A stretch of DNA of 64,000 bases from Anaerolineae bacterium (GCA_021463865.1 JAJTXY010000004.1:62001-126000), one strand, 5' to 3'; positions 24,731 through 34,195 are shown, counted from the stretch's first letter. A program made the numbers and translations. Notes: generated by a model not told the origin, from the letters alone.

Positions 24731-27486
24731 TTTTCATAGATTCCTTTCAATGCGCCGCTTTGAGTGATCCAGACCGAAGCGAACAATATGAGGACGACAA
24801 AAATCACCAGTGAGAAGGCCGCCGCAAAACCAAGTTGGAATTGCCCATTGGCGCCGAATGCTGCGTTGTAGAGTGCCGTCACCAAAATATTGGTGCTTTC
24901 GTTTGGCTCACCCCCCGTAATCAAAAAGATGACATTGAAGTTATTGAAAGTCCATATCACGTCCAACGTGACGATAGGCACTGCCACCGGACGGATGAGT
25001 GGAACCGTGATATGCCTAAAACGCTCAAAGGCATTCGCCCCGTCCATCGAGGCCGCTTCATAATAATCCGGCGCAATGGATTGCAGCCCACCCAACAGCG
25101 TCACCAGATAGAAGGGGACGCCCAGCCAGATATTGACAAATGTCACCGCGACCAATGCCGGAGTAGGCCTAAAGAGCCACTGGACAGGTTCAAAGCCAAG
25201 CTCTTGTACAAGGGCATTGACAAAGCCAAATTGGAAGTTGAACTCCCCCCGCCATGCCAGTGCGATAATCACCTGTGGGATCGCCCAAGGTAGGATAATA
25301 ATGGCGCGATAGATACCTGTAAATTTCAGGTCTTTTTGATTGAGGATTAGCGCCAAAATCATACCGAAAAGCAGATGGAACAGGACATTAAAGGATGTCC
25401 AAATCAACGTAGTGCGCATCAAGCGCGGGAAGGTTGAATTTTCGGTTTGCAGCAAGCGCCCCCAGCCCAAAATCTCACCTGTTGCGGGGTCTTCATCTAC
25501 AAACACCCGTTTAAGATTGTTCCAGCCATATTCTAAGCTGTAGAGGACAATTTCACGGTCAGTCGTCACGCGCTGTTCCGGCACGGCTTCGACCCAACCT
25601 ACAAGGCCAGCTTCAGTACGGATTTGATGCCAATAGCGCTGTTCTTCATCTCGCGGGGTAATGGTAGCGCCGCTGGCGACCTCACTCAATGTTTCAGAGA
25701 GACGCGAGGGTTCAGTGTGTAGTGACCCATCTTCAGAATTTGTAAAAATGGAACGCACATCCGCAGGTTCAGCGTTCACCCATCCAAGCAAGCGAGCCTC
25801 GTCACGAGTTTGAACTTGATACCAAGGGGCGTCTTGGGTACTGAGAACATTTAGGTCAGTATCTTCGGCAAAGGTCGTTACGATTTCACTAGTATCGTTA
25901 AAGGCGGCATAGGCGTTGATTTCGGTAGGGGCCGCATAACGTTCAATCACGCTGTCTGGTTCGATATTGGTGAAACCAGAGGTGCCATCTTCTAGGCGCA
26001 GTTCATACCAAGTCAATTCACCTGTGTCGAATTCTTCAACCTGTGTACCGCCGGGTAGCGTGGCAACGACCAGATTGCTCTCCAAATCGGCAATCAAGGT
26101 GGTGGTGTCGGGGACGATCACAATATCCGTAAATGCTTCAGGGGTCGCTTGTATCCATCCTTTGACATTTTGATCGGTCTGAATGTAGTACCAGATGGTG
26201 TCCTCAACCGTCGTGCTGCTGAGGTTGACCACCAATTCACCGGTTTCAACACTGCCAAGTATCTGTATATCCTCGCCTTCAGTGGCGCTCAAGATGTCCT
26301 GCGATTCTAAAATTTCGAAGGCCTCGACAGTCTCCGGTTGTATATTAACCCAACCACGTTGGCCGACGAGATCACTGACCTCGTACCACGTTTCGGTTTG
26401 GCGGCTAGCGATACGCGCATTTTGATCGGCAGGGAGAGTGGCGGCCTGTTCCGACAAATAGTTGGCTTCGCTAAAAAGTAGAACATCTTCCGACGGATGA
26501 TATAGCTCAGTAACGGTTAACTCCGCATTTACCCAAGCTGTGCCTTCGGGTGTCTCAACTTCGTACCAAGTGAGGGGTTGATTACGCAGCATGTTAACTT
26601 CTTGGGCAGCGCTGATTTCGCCAACCACCTCACTGTCAGTGCTCTGATCATCGTACAGCGTCAAAGTCTCAGTCGGGATATAGAGATTGACCTGACGGGG
26701 TTCCGCTGTCACCCAGCCAACCGTGCCATCGGTGGTTTCGATTTGATACCACATTTCACTTTCGCGTTTGACCAAGCGGACTTGTTCGCCTGAAGCCACG
26801 CTTCCGATCACCTCACCACCCGCCGCTGATTCCTCATACAGGTCGCCACCTGCCGACATGAAAAAGGTGCTGTCTGGAATCCAACCTACCTCACCGTCGG
26901 ACGTTTTGATTTCCCACCAGTCACGCTCATCTTGAACTTTGAGAGCAGCTTCGGCCTCGCGTTGACGTTGAACACAAGCAGCATCCAATGGATTACAGAC
27001 TGTGCCCGTTTCAGTGGTCGCAAAACCCGTTATGGTCGTATACCCTACTGCTTTGGAACGCCCCGTCACACGCACTTCGTCGCCGTTCTGCAATGTAAAA
27101 GCGACCTCAGATGTTTCGGATGGTTCGACCCGTACCGGAATTTCATCCAGATTGATATTGACATCCGCGTTGAGTGCCGCCTGTCCCAGTGAACAGGGTG
27201 CATTGGTAATATTCTCGTCCGGTATATAACAGGAAATGGTCTTGAGCCGCAAATCCGAAAAAGCTAGCTGAATGTTGAAAATAAAAGGATAAACCGTAAA
27301 GATCGCCAATGCAATGACCGCTGGAGCCACCAATGTAAAGGGCAGTGCATACTTCGTTTTGAAAACTTTAGTGAGTAAGAAGTAGAGTGCAGGCTCAAGA
27401 ATAATAATTCCGAGGACGGTTATACCTATCAGCGGCAGCAGATCAAGCAAGCGCTCTACGGCGATGTCAAATGTTAAGCCTTGCAT
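24727..27486 (-). CDS. sugar ABC transporter permease, MalF type, with about eight SH3-like repeats inserted in an extracytoplasmic loop
   Basis: A 919-residue protein. Two membrane segments (about 15-35 and 45-72) are followed by a roughly 600-residue extracytoplasmic region, then a normal MetI-like permease domain with the loop EAASMDGANAFERFRHITVP. The insert holds eight copies of a 65-75 residue SH3b-like unit, each with a Trp-Tyr strand and an ending like GWV-x2-EP: examples are MWYQIETTDGTVGWVTAEP and TWYEVETPEGTAWVNAE. In E. coli MalF the equivalent loop (P2) is about 180 residues and docks the maltose-binding protein. Here it may bind the wall, glycans or the SBP. Start is ATG 27486, seven bases after AGGGA. 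No frame break joins the parts, so it is one gene. Confidence 0.9.
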   Translation of the reverse strand: MQGLTFDIAVERLLDLLPLIGITVLGIIILEPALYFLLTKVFKTKYALPFTLVAPAVIALAIFTVYPFIFNIQLAFSDLRLKTISCYIPDENITNAPCSLGQAALNADVNINLDEIPVRVEPSETSEVAFTLQNGDEVRVTGRSKAVGYTTITGFATTETGTVCNPLDAACVQRQREAEAALKVQDERDWWEIKTSDGEVGWIPDSTFFMSAGGDLYEESAAGGEVIGSVASGEQVRLVKRESEMWYQIETTDGTVGWVTAEPRQVNLYIPTETLTLYDDQSTDSEVVGEISAAQEVNMLRNQPLTWYEVETPEGTAWVNAELTVTELYHPSEDVLLFSEANYLSEQAATLPADQNARIASRQTETWYEVSDLVGQRGWVNIQPETVEAFEILESQDILSATEGEDIQILGSVETGELVVNLSSTTVEDTIWYYIQTDQNVKGWIQATPEAFTDIVIVPDTTTLIADLESNLVVATLPGGTQVEEFDTGELTWYELRLEDGTSGFTNIEPDSVIERYAAPTEINAYAAFNDTSEIVTTFAEDTDLNVLSTQDAPWYQVQTRDEARLLGWVNAEPADVRSIFTNSEDGSLHTEPSRLSETLSEVASGATITPRDEEQRYWHQIRTEAGLVGWVEAVPEQRVTTDREIVLYSLEYGWNNLKRVFVDEDPATGEILGWGRLLQTENSTFPRLMRTTLIWTSFNVLFHLLFGMILALILNQKDLKFTGIYRAIIILPWAIPQVIIALAWRGEFNFQFGFVNALVQELGFEPVQWLFRPTPALVAVTFVNIWLGVPFYLVTLLGGLQSIAPDYYEAASMDGANAFERFRHITVPLIRPVAVPIVTLDVIWTFNNFNVIFLITGGEPNESTNILVTALYNAAFGANGQFQLGFAAAFSLVIFVVLILFASVWITQSGALKGIYEK
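25570..27250 (-). repeat. coding region for tandem SH3-like repeats within the MalF homologue
   Basis: Eight degenerate units of about 65-75 codons, recognised at protein level by recurring pairs: (W/T)WY-x-(I/V/L), then G-(W/F)-(V/I/T)-x2-(E/T/V)-P, followed by a hydrophobic strand and a PxE turn. The DNA copies are diverged, with no long identical stretches, so the array is old rather than a fresh expansion. Borders are approximate. Confidence 0.75.
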
Positions 27487-27533
27487 CACAAATTCCCTAT
27501 TCTATAGTTCCCTTAACTCGAAACTCGAAAAAA

Positions 27534-27569
27534 CAACGAGTAGGACGAAAAAGGCTGTCCTGCTCGTTG
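27534..27569 (-). terminator. stem-loop between SBP and permease genes (attenuating terminator)
   Basis: A 13-base stem (27534-27546 with 27557-27569, one G-T pair) and 10-base loop lies 36 bases after the SBP stop and 48 bases before the MalF-like start. Read leftward it is followed by TTTTTT. It should end most transcripts after the SBP gene and so give more binding protein than permease. Confidence 0.8.
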
Positions 27570-27604
27570 CTTTTCCAACTATTCAATTACAGTTGCTGAT
27601 GAAC

Positions 27605-28903
27605 TTACTGCAAGTCGGCAATGCAGGTTTCAGCAAAAGCCTGTGCGTTAGCACCAGCATCTGTTGGCGTTTCACTACCACTCATCACAGCCTGATATTC
27701 CTGCGTAATAGCATCGAAAATGCAGCGCATTTCAACATTAACGGGTTGAGGCACGCCTGTTGAAAGGGCGGCGGCACTTTCACCAACCAAACGGTCTTCC
27801 GCAATCGAGGGGTCATCAAACGCAGCGAGCAATCCGGGCAGACGGCCTTGAGTAACGGTGTAGCCGAGTACGGTGGGGACATCGGTGGTGTACCACTTGA
27901 GGAATTCAACCACCACATCCAGCTTATCGCCTTCGGTCGCGGCAGGAATCATCGCATAGGTACCAGCCACTAGTGGGGCGGGTTGACCACCCTCGAACAT
28001 TGGGAAGGGTGCCAAACCAACATTTTCTTCACCGAGGGTTGCAATCATACCGGTCTCACCACCGAGGCTCCAGTCACCATTAACAGTCATGGCGGCTTTG
28101 CCTTCTTTGAACAGACCATCAAGGCAGTTGTAATCGCATTCGCTGGAAGTCACACCCAGTTCTTTGAAGCTCGCCAAGAGTTCGAGGGTCTTGATGAGGG
28201 AATCGTTATTGAGGTCGGGGGTCACACCATCGGCGGCGAAACCAACAAAGGGAACGCCATCGGGGTTAATCGCCTGCATCCATGGGAGAACCCAGAAGCT
28301 CTCACCGTGATTGAACAGGAAGGGGGTGAAGCCTTCAACGTCGGCATTGTCGGCGACCAGTTGAGCGCTCATTTCGATCAGTTCTTCAACAGTCGCGGGT
28401 GGGGTTTCAACATATTGCTTGTTGTAGATCAGCATCAGATGATTGCCTGCGCTGAAGGGGATACCCCATGTCTGACCATCGAGCACGACAGTGTTCAGAT
28501 AGACTTCCATATCAAACAATTCGTCAAGAGGTTGGACCAAACCAGCCTCGGTGAAGGGTCCAGCATGGTCAGCAACTGTCCATAGGAAATCTGGCAAACC
28601 TTCGCCCGCTAGCGCTGCGGATTGCATATTTTGACGCAGTTCTTCCACATCTAATGTTTCAATGGTCAGGGTTGAACCGGGAGCATTTTCAGCCGCCCAA
28701 GCATCAAATGCCTCTATCATTGCGGTATCGGTGTGATAGGTCTCAGATTCTTTTGACCACATCAACAGGTCAACCGCGGGAAGTTGAGCATGATTAGAAT
28801 TAGTGGAAGGGACTGAATCGGCAGCCATTGAGGGGGCAATGGCCGTAACAAGAATGATCACAACCAATGTTGCGATGCCTAAATACTTAAAAGATTTATT
28901 CAT
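27605..28903 (-). CDS. extracellular sugar-binding protein (MalE type)
   Basis: A 432-residue exported protein. The signal peptide (about 1-28) has a hydrophobic core LGIATLVVIILVTAIA and an AxA-type end (SMAAD); there is no lipobox Cys. The mature part is a family 1 solute-binding protein: LLMWSKESE at the start, LPDFLWTVADHAGPFTEAGLVQPLDEL, YGIP-like TWGIPFSAGNH, and GKAAMTVNGDWS. A Cys pair (CDYNC) and two later Cys may form disulphides. AAAGGA precedes ATG 28903. First gene of the transporter operon; with the facing GH13 gene the substrate is probably an alpha-glucoside, but this is contextual. Confidence 0.9.
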   Translation of the reverse strand: MNKSFKYLGIATLVVIILVTAIAPSMAADSVPSTNSNHAQLPAVDLLMWSKESETYHTDTAMIEAFDAWAAENAPGSTLTIETLDVEELRQNMQSAALAGEGLPDFLWTVADHAGPFTEAGLVQPLDELFDMEVYLNTVVLDGQTWGIPFSAGNHLMLIYNKQYVETPPATVEELIEMSAQLVADNADVEGFTPFLFNHGESFWVLPWMQAINPDGVPFVGFAADGVTPDLNNDSLIKTLELLASFKELGVTSSECDYNCLDGLFKEGKAAMTVNGDWSLGGETGMIATLGEENVGLAPFPMFEGGQPAPLVAGTYAMIPAATEGDKLDVVVEFLKWYTTDVPTVLGYTVTQGRLPGLLAAFDDPSIAEDRLVGESAAALSTGVPQPVNVEMRCIFDAITQEYQAVMSGSETPTDAGANAQAFAETCIADLQ

Positions 28904-29104
28904 TTGAGATGTCCTTTTACATGGTTGTAGACAACTGGCCTACGAGATACACCAAGAGATTACCACACCCTCGGCAATTCTGCACGGACAATTGGCATCA
29001 ATTTTTGGTGTCATTTATGCACTTGAAGCAGCCTCTATTGAGGGTAAAACGTTTCCCATAATCCACTATCCAAGAGAGCCTAGCCTCATCTCTTTAACTA
29101 AATT

Positions 29105-29133
29105 TTTGATCTGGCGGTGGGGCGGCTATAATC
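29105..29133 (+). promoter_or_regulatory. candidate promoter for the helicase-nuclease genes
   Basis: TATAAT at 29128-29133 with TTTTGA at 29105-29110, spacer 17, lies 27 bases before the chosen helicase start. The rest of the 256-base divergent region upstream of the SBP gene shows AAACGTTT (29047-29054), a LacI-family-like dyad core, but nothing firmer. Confidence 0.45.
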
Positions 29134-29159
29134 GGCCTATCCATGAAAGGGATAGGTCT

Positions 29160-30539
29160 ATGTCGCATGAACGTAGCTTGTATTTTCAAGGGGGCACCCT
29201 AGTTCTCAATGGTGTCGGGGCAGCGGAGGCCATGCCAGAGGTGTTCCGATGGGTAAAGGGTCATTGGCGGTCTGAGGCTTATCATTATGCGCGGCTACGG
29301 CCTATGCTCTCAAGTCTGGACATTCGGGATACCGTCCCGCGCTGGCAAAGCCTCGATCTCCATCTACATGACACACGCGAACCCCATGACTATCAGCTTG
29401 CCGCCCTCTCAGCGTGGGAGCAGGCCGGACAGCAGGGCAGCATCGTTCTGCCCACCGGGGCGGGCAAGACTTTTGTGGCGATTCATGCTATCCATAACGT
29501 CAAACGTTCGGCACTGGTAGTCGCCCCAACATTAGATTTGCTGCATCAATGGTATGCACGACTGGTCAATGCCTTTCAAATGGAAGTCGGGGTCTATTAT
29601 GGGGCGGAAAAAAGCGTCCATCCCTTGACCGTCACCACCTATCATTCAGCCGGGGATTTAATCGCCAATCAGGGGAATAGCTTTAAATTGGTGATCTATG
29701 ATGAGGTGCATCATCTCCCCGCGCCAAGTTGGGGTGAAACGGCTTTGATGACCCCCGCCCCACTGCGATTGGGCCTGACTGCGACCTACCCCGAAGCGCA
29801 TGAGCAGACCGATGGCCGCTGGCAAATTAATGAGCTTATTGGGCCAATTGTCTACGAAGTACCCATAAACGATCTGACTGGACAGCAGTTGGCGGAATAT
29901 CGTACCGAACGTATCCGCATTGACTTGACCGAGCCAGAACGCACCGCTTATGACACTGACTACGCGATTTACGCTGGATTTTTCCGCACTCGCAATTTGC
30001 GCCGGACACACGGCAAAAATTGGTTGATGGAGTTGATGCGACTAAGTGCCTTTGATGCCGAGGCCCGCCGCGCTTTGTTAGCACGCCAGCGGATTTTGCG
30101 TTTATTGGCAGGAGCAGAAGGCAAATTTGCCATTTTGGACAGCTTGCTGCGCGAATATTCGCATGAACAAACTTTGATTTTTACCGAAAATAACGCGGTG
30201 GCCTATGCGATTGCTCGCCGCCATCTGATTCCGGTCATTACCCATGAAACGACTGCCGCCGAGCGCAAACATATATTGGAGGCCTATCAGCTTGGCGAAT
30301 ATCGGGCGATTGTAACCTCGCGGGTGTTGAATGAGGGGGTGGATGTGCCGGAAGCCAAAGTTGCCATCGTGTTAGGTGGAACCGCGAGCGCCCGCGAATA
30401 TATTCAGCGCTTAGGGCGGGTGCTACGTAAGGTAGGCAATCGCCAAGCCGTGCTATTTGAAGTTATCGCCCGCCAAACGACTGAAGAAGGCAAAGCCCAG
30501 CGTCGCAAACCCCGTAAAAACGCCCATGCTCACCGCTGA
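29160..30539 (+). CDS. XPB/RadD-like superfamily 2 helicase
   Basis: A 459-residue protein from ATG 29160 (GAAAGGG upstream); 56 codons of open frame before it overlap the promoter and do not look coding. SF2 motifs are clear: PHDYQLAAL (Q-like), LPTGAGKT (97-104), VVAPTLDLLHQW (Ia), YDEVHH (DEVH 181-184), GLTATY (III), LIFTENN (IV), TSRVLNEGVDVPEA (V) and YIQRLGRVLRK (VI). The compact build with an N-terminal domain matches archaeal XPB and its bacterial relatives. It overlaps the next gene by 14 bases; that gene is a Bax1/DUF790-like nuclease. The pair probably processes DNA bubbles or forks in repair. Confidence 0.9.
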   Translation: MSHERSLYFQGGTLVLNGVGAAEAMPEVFRWVKGHWRSEAYHYARLRPMLSSLDIRDTVPRWQSLDLHLHDTREPHDYQLAALSAWEQAGQQGSIVLPTGAGKTFVAIHAIHNVKRSALVVAPTLDLLHQWYARLVNAFQMEVGVYYGAEKSVHPLTVTTYHSAGDLIANQGNSFKLVIYDEVHHLPAPSWGETALMTPAPLRLGLTATYPEAHEQTDGRWQINELIGPIVYEVPINDLTGQQLAEYRTERIRIDLTEPERTAYDTDYAIYAGFFRTRNLRRTHGKNWLMELMRLSAFDAEARRALLARQRILRLLAGAEGKFAILDSLLREYSHEQTLIFTENNAVAYAIARRHLIPVITHETTAAERKHILEAYQLGEYRAIVTSRVLNEGVDVPEAKVAIVLGGTASAREYIQRLGRVLRKVGNRQAVLFEVIARQTTEEGKAQRRKPRKNAHAHR

Positions 30540-31743
30540 TCTCATTCGACCACGCCTGCGAATTCGGGGCGATACACTGCATGTGGAACTGCTGCCGCCA
30601 CAAAATCTTCACTGGCAAGCCACCGCCGCCGCCCTAATTGACCTCTTTCAAAACCTGTCCGGTCACACATCAGGGGAATGGGAGACGGCTGTTGAGCAGT
30701 TGGAAGGTGAACGGCTCGATTATGTCGTGCTGCGTGGTCTAGCAAAAGTCTTATCCGATGGGGCGACATGGGTCACTCGTTCAACGCCGCTGCCACCCGC
30801 CGACCTACGCCGATTGGTGTTTGGACGGGGGCCGGTTCTGGATGAGACTGATTTATTCCATCCCCAGAGCCGCGCCACGCTGTTGCAAAACATTGCCGAT
30901 GAACTGGGGACGGACACCACTACCCTTGAACAAAGCCTGTTTGCCGACCTTGCCAGCGAATCCGTGTTGGTCGAGGTTGGCCCAACATGGACACCCGAAA
31001 GCCTCATCACCCGTTATAACCTCGAACTCACCCGAGGTGTGTTGTATTGGGCACGGCTGATGGAAGTCGAAATTTATGATGGCTATCAAGATTTCTGGCG
31101 TTATCTGAAATTGTTCAAGTTGATGTTTGAGGCCAAGCCCTATCAAGGCGGCTATTGGGTGACGTTGGATGGGCCGATTTCGCCCTTTGTCAATACGACC
31201 ACCCGTTATGGACGCCAGTTCGCAGCGTTTTTGCCCGCCCTTTTGTTGGGGGAGCGCTGGCAGATGCGGGCAACGGTCAAATCTCCATTTGGGGAGGACT
31301 GGTTGCGTTACGAACTCAATTCGACCTCCCCACTCACGTCACATTTTAAGCGCAGCGGGGAATTTGACAGCCGAATGGAAGCCGATTTTGCGGCAGAGTT
31401 CATCGAGAAATTTGGCGAAGGACGCGGACAATGGCAGTTGAGCCGGGAAGATGAAGTGCTGCTACTGGAGGATACGGTCATGATTCCCGACTTTGCCTTT
31501 ACCCATCAAAAAGATGGACGACGGGCATTGCTGGAAATTATGGGGTTTTGGCATCCTGACTATCTGCGCCGCAAACTTGCCAAAGTACGAGCGGCAGGAC
31601 GTTCGGATTTGATTCTGCTCGTTTATGAAGGGGTCAATCTGACCGCCGAACAACTGACCGATGTCCCCGGCGAAATCCTCTATTTTAAGAACAAGCCCGT
31701 TCTCAAGGATGTGATGGCGCTAGTCGAACGTATTGCCAAATGA
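30526..31743 (+). CDS. DUF790/Bax1-like nuclease, helicase partner
   Basis: A 405-residue protein from ATG 30526, overlapping the helicase gene by 14 bases. The start LTADLIRPRLRIRGDTLHVELL and the end fit DUF790, the family of archaeal Bax1. A PD-(D/E)XK-type site is visible in the C-terminal third: Glu285 (RMEADFAAEF), Asp322 (IPDFAF), Glu337 (LLEIMGFW) and Lys350 (YLRRKL). In archaea Bax1 binds XPB and cuts DNA near bubble junctions that XPB opens. The overlap argues that helicase and nuclease are made in equal amounts as a complex. Function is inferred from the family. Confidence 0.85.
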   Translation: MLTADLIRPRLRIRGDTLHVELLPPQNLHWQATAAALIDLFQNLSGHTSGEWETAVEQLEGERLDYVVLRGLAKVLSDGATWVTRSTPLPPADLRRLVFGRGPVLDETDLFHPQSRATLLQNIADELGTDTTTLEQSLFADLASESVLVEVGPTWTPESLITRYNLELTRGVLYWARLMEVEIYDGYQDFWRYLKLFKLMFEAKPYQGGYWVTLDGPISPFVNTTTRYGRQFAAFLPALLLGERWQMRATVKSPFGEDWLRYELNSTSPLTSHFKRSGEFDSRMEADFAAEFIEKFGEGRGQWQLSREDEVLLLEDTVMIPDFAFTHQKDGRRALLEIMGFWHPDYLRRKLAKVRAAGRSDLILLVYEGVNLTAEQLTDVPGEILYFKNKPVLKDVMALVERIAK

Positions 31744-31827
31744 GCCTGAGACGACCCAAAGCAACCCTCCCTAGTCTGTCCTTTAGGGATGGCCGCAGTG
31801 GGTTTGGCCTTATAAGGAGGGATAATA

Positions 31828-34194
31828 TCAAGCGGGTAGGATGATTTCGACGGATTGCGTAGTGCCCGACTTGGCTATTGGCAAAAATTCGCCCTGCCAA
31901 TCCGCGCCATTGACCCGACAGCCTTCTTTTTCCGAATCGTATGCACGCCGCACCGTGATGTCATAGACCGCGCCGCGATACTGGCGTTTCACGCGGTATT
32001 GTTTCCATGTGGGAGGCAATTCGGCTTTGACCCGCAGTCCTTCCAAACGGCCTTCGATTCCCAACACGCCATCTGTCAGTGCCCGCAAATACCAAGCCGC
32101 CGATCCGGTATACCACGACCACCCACCCTGTCCCGGTTGGGAGGCTAATGGCCCAGCCACATTCCCCGGCATGACATACGGTTCCACCGAGTATGCATCG
32201 GGGTCTTCACCACGCACGGGTGGACAAAAACTGCGCCAGACCTGATAGGCCGACACCATGCCGTTTTGTTTACGCTCCGCCAATACTGCCCAACACGCGG
32301 CATGACAATAGACACCGCCATTTTCACGAGTGCCGGGGGCATAACGCGACAAATAGCCAATGTGGGGGTCGGGGATGGAATAGGCCGGAGCAAGCAGTAG
32401 CGGGCCATAGGGGGAATAGAGGTGATCGCGGGTCGAGGCCATTGCCAGCCGTGCCCGATCCTTGTCCGCAGTGCCCGCCAAGACCGCCCATGTTTGGGCA
32501 TTCAGGAAAATTTGGCCTTCCGGCGATTGACACGACCCGACCAATTCCCCGGCATCGGTAGTGGCCCGCCAATACCATGCCCCATCCCAAGCGTGCTGAT
32601 TAACGGCGGCGCGGACAGCCTCAGCCTCTTTTTCAAAGCGGGTTTTGGTGGCGGCGTCTACAATGGGAAGATCGGCCCATTCGCGCAGCAGATAATGGAG
32701 GAAATGGCCCATCCAGACGCTTTCGCCCTTGCCCTCCGCGCCTACCGCATTGAGGCCATCATTCCAATCCGCTTTGAGAATATAGGGCAAACCGCGTGGG
32801 CTGCGCCGATTCAACGCCATGTCAAATGAGCGCATACAGTGTTCTTTGAGCGTACCCACGCCACCATCATAATAGGGGATTTCCGCATCCAAGCAGGCAA
32901 AATCACCCGTTTCGTGCATATAGTAAAGGGTGGCAAAGGGTATCCAGAGCAGGTCGTCGCTGTAATCAGAACGCATTCCGGTATCGGCGATGGGATGCCA
33001 CCAATGCAGCACAATGCCATCCTGATATTGGTGGGTGGCGTGCAGATGAATCTGAGCCAATGTTTTTTCTGGTTGACCCAACAGCAACCAAATGAGACTG
33101 TCTTGCAATTGGTCACGGAAACCATACGCCCCACCCGTTTGATAGTAGGCCGTGCGAGCCTTGATACGTCCCGAAATCGCTTGGTATTGCAACCAACCAT
33201 TGGCGATCACATTTAGGGCTGGGTCGGGGGTTTCGACGATCAGAGCTTGGGTAATGCCGCGCCAATATTTTTTGACCGTCTCTAAAGCGTTGTGGACAAT
33301 CGCTGCATCCCGATATTTTTGGCTGAGGGCTAGGGCTTGTTCGGGATTATCCGCCGCGCCGAGGGCATAGACGATTTCGCGTTCCTCACCGGGGGCAAGG
33401 GTAAGGTCATGCCGCAAGCTGCTAATCGCATCCCCCCAACGGCCTGTGTGCTGACAGGATTGGCCGGAGCGCACGGCGGCGGGATTATGTGGGCTGCCAT
33501 GCCGTCCCAAAAAATCTCGTTTGTCAGCGTCATAACCACTCGGCATCAGTGAGGCGCTGTGGAAGGCCATATACGGCCATGAGAGATTCCAATGTGTTTT
33601 AGATGGGACGGGCAGTTCCCACATCACTTTAGTCGCCAGCAGCACACCCTGTTCGTGATAGCTGGTTTCGATAAAGGTGCGGTGAAATTCTCGATGCCAG
33701 TCGGGAGCATTGCCTAACAACCACTCAAAATAGGTAAATAGTTGCAATTGGCGGGGCATATTGCCTTCATTTTTCAGTCGCAACACCCAAATTTCACACG
33801 GATCATCTTCCGGCACAAAATAGGTGACAGTGCTGGCGATACCCATCTGCCGTCCTTCAATAATGCTGTAGCCCATGCCATGCCGCACGCGATAATCCTG
33901 TAACTTTTCGCCACAGGGCTGAAAGGTTGGCGACCAAAACTCGCCGGAGACCGCGTCCCGGATATACAAATATTTGCCCCATTCATCGCGGATTAAATCT
34001 TGATCCCAGCGGGTAATACGATTCAGGCTGGCATGGGTGCACCAACTATACCCGCTGCCCGCCTGTGAGATGACGAAGCCGTAATCGCCGTTCGACAACA
34101 CATTGACCCAAGGCATGGGTGTTTCGGCACAGGTAATGACATATTCAAGGCCGTCATCACTGAAATAGCCATATTTGTTCGGCAGTTGGGTCAC
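31828..34194 (-). CDS. GH94 family phosphorylase
   Basis: A 788-residue cytoplasmic enzyme built like GH94: an N-terminal beta-sandwich starting KYGYFSDDGLEYVI, then a helical (alpha/alpha)6 barrel with GAYGFRDQLQDS, HWWHPIADTGMRSDYSDDLLW and the catalytic ADWNDGLN, and a C-terminal sheet domain. The GFRDQLQD and WWHP...SDDLLW motifs resemble the GH94 part of cyclic beta-1,2-glucan synthase and 1,2-beta-oligoglucan phosphorylase more than cellobiose phosphorylase. The length is nearer the 800-residue chitobiose/cellobionate group. It uses phosphate to release a sugar-1-phosphate from imported beta-oligosaccharides. TAGGAG precedes ATG, one base after the TPR gene stop; last gene of the SBP-permease-permease-TPR operon. 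Confidence 0.88.
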   Translation of the reverse strand: MTQLPNKYGYFSDDGLEYVITCAETPMPWVNVLSNGDYGFVISQAGSGYSWCTHASLNRITRWDQDLIRDEWGKYLYIRDAVSGEFWSPTFQPCGEKLQDYRVRHGMGYSIIEGRQMGIASTVTYFVPEDDPCEIWVLRLKNEGNMPRQLQLFTYFEWLLGNAPDWHREFHRTFIETSYHEQGVLLATKVMWELPVPSKTHWNLSWPYMAFHSASLMPSGYDADKRDFLGRHGSPHNPAAVRSGQSCQHTGRWGDAISSLRHDLTLAPGEEREIVYALGAADNPEQALALSQKYRDAAIVHNALETVKKYWRGITQALIVETPDPALNVIANGWLQYQAISGRIKARTAYYQTGGAYGFRDQLQDSLIWLLLGQPEKTLAQIHLHATHQYQDGIVLHWWHPIADTGMRSDYSDDLLWIPFATLYYMHETGDFACLDAEIPYYDGGVGTLKEHCMRSFDMALNRRSPRGLPYILKADWNDGLNAVGAEGKGESVWMGHFLHYLLREWADLPIVDAATKTRFEKEAEAVRAAVNQHAWDGAWYWRATTDAGELVGSCQSPEGQIFLNAQTWAVLAGTADKDRARLAMASTRDHLYSPYGPLLLAPAYSIPDPHIGYLSRYAPGTRENGGVYCHAACWAVLAERKQNGMVSAYQVWRSFCPPVRGEDPDAYSVEPYVMPGNVAGPLASQPGQGGWSWYTGSAAWYLRALTDGVLGIEGRLEGLRVKAELPPTWKQYRVKRQYRGAVYDITVRRAYDSEKEGCRVNGADWQGEFLPIAKSGTTQSVEIILPA

Positions 34195-34195
34195 A

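Noticed and set aside
24727-27486. Assembly chimera of an SH3-repeat gene and a permease gene
   Set aside because: The frame is continuous, the membrane segments before and after the insert together make one complete MalF topology, and the gene overlaps its MalG partner normally. A chimera cannot be excluded without reads but is not the simplest reading.
28992-29159. 56-codon N-terminal extension of the helicase
   Set aside because: It runs through a TATAAT promoter and upstream of a better-placed ATG with GAAAGGG; its residues do not look like helicase sequence.
31744-31827. Third copy of the palindromic repeat or a strong terminator between the nuclease and GH94 genes
   Set aside because: TCCCTA/TAGGGA gives only a 6-base stem and the following TAGGGATGGCC resembles the repeat over too few bases to claim a copy.
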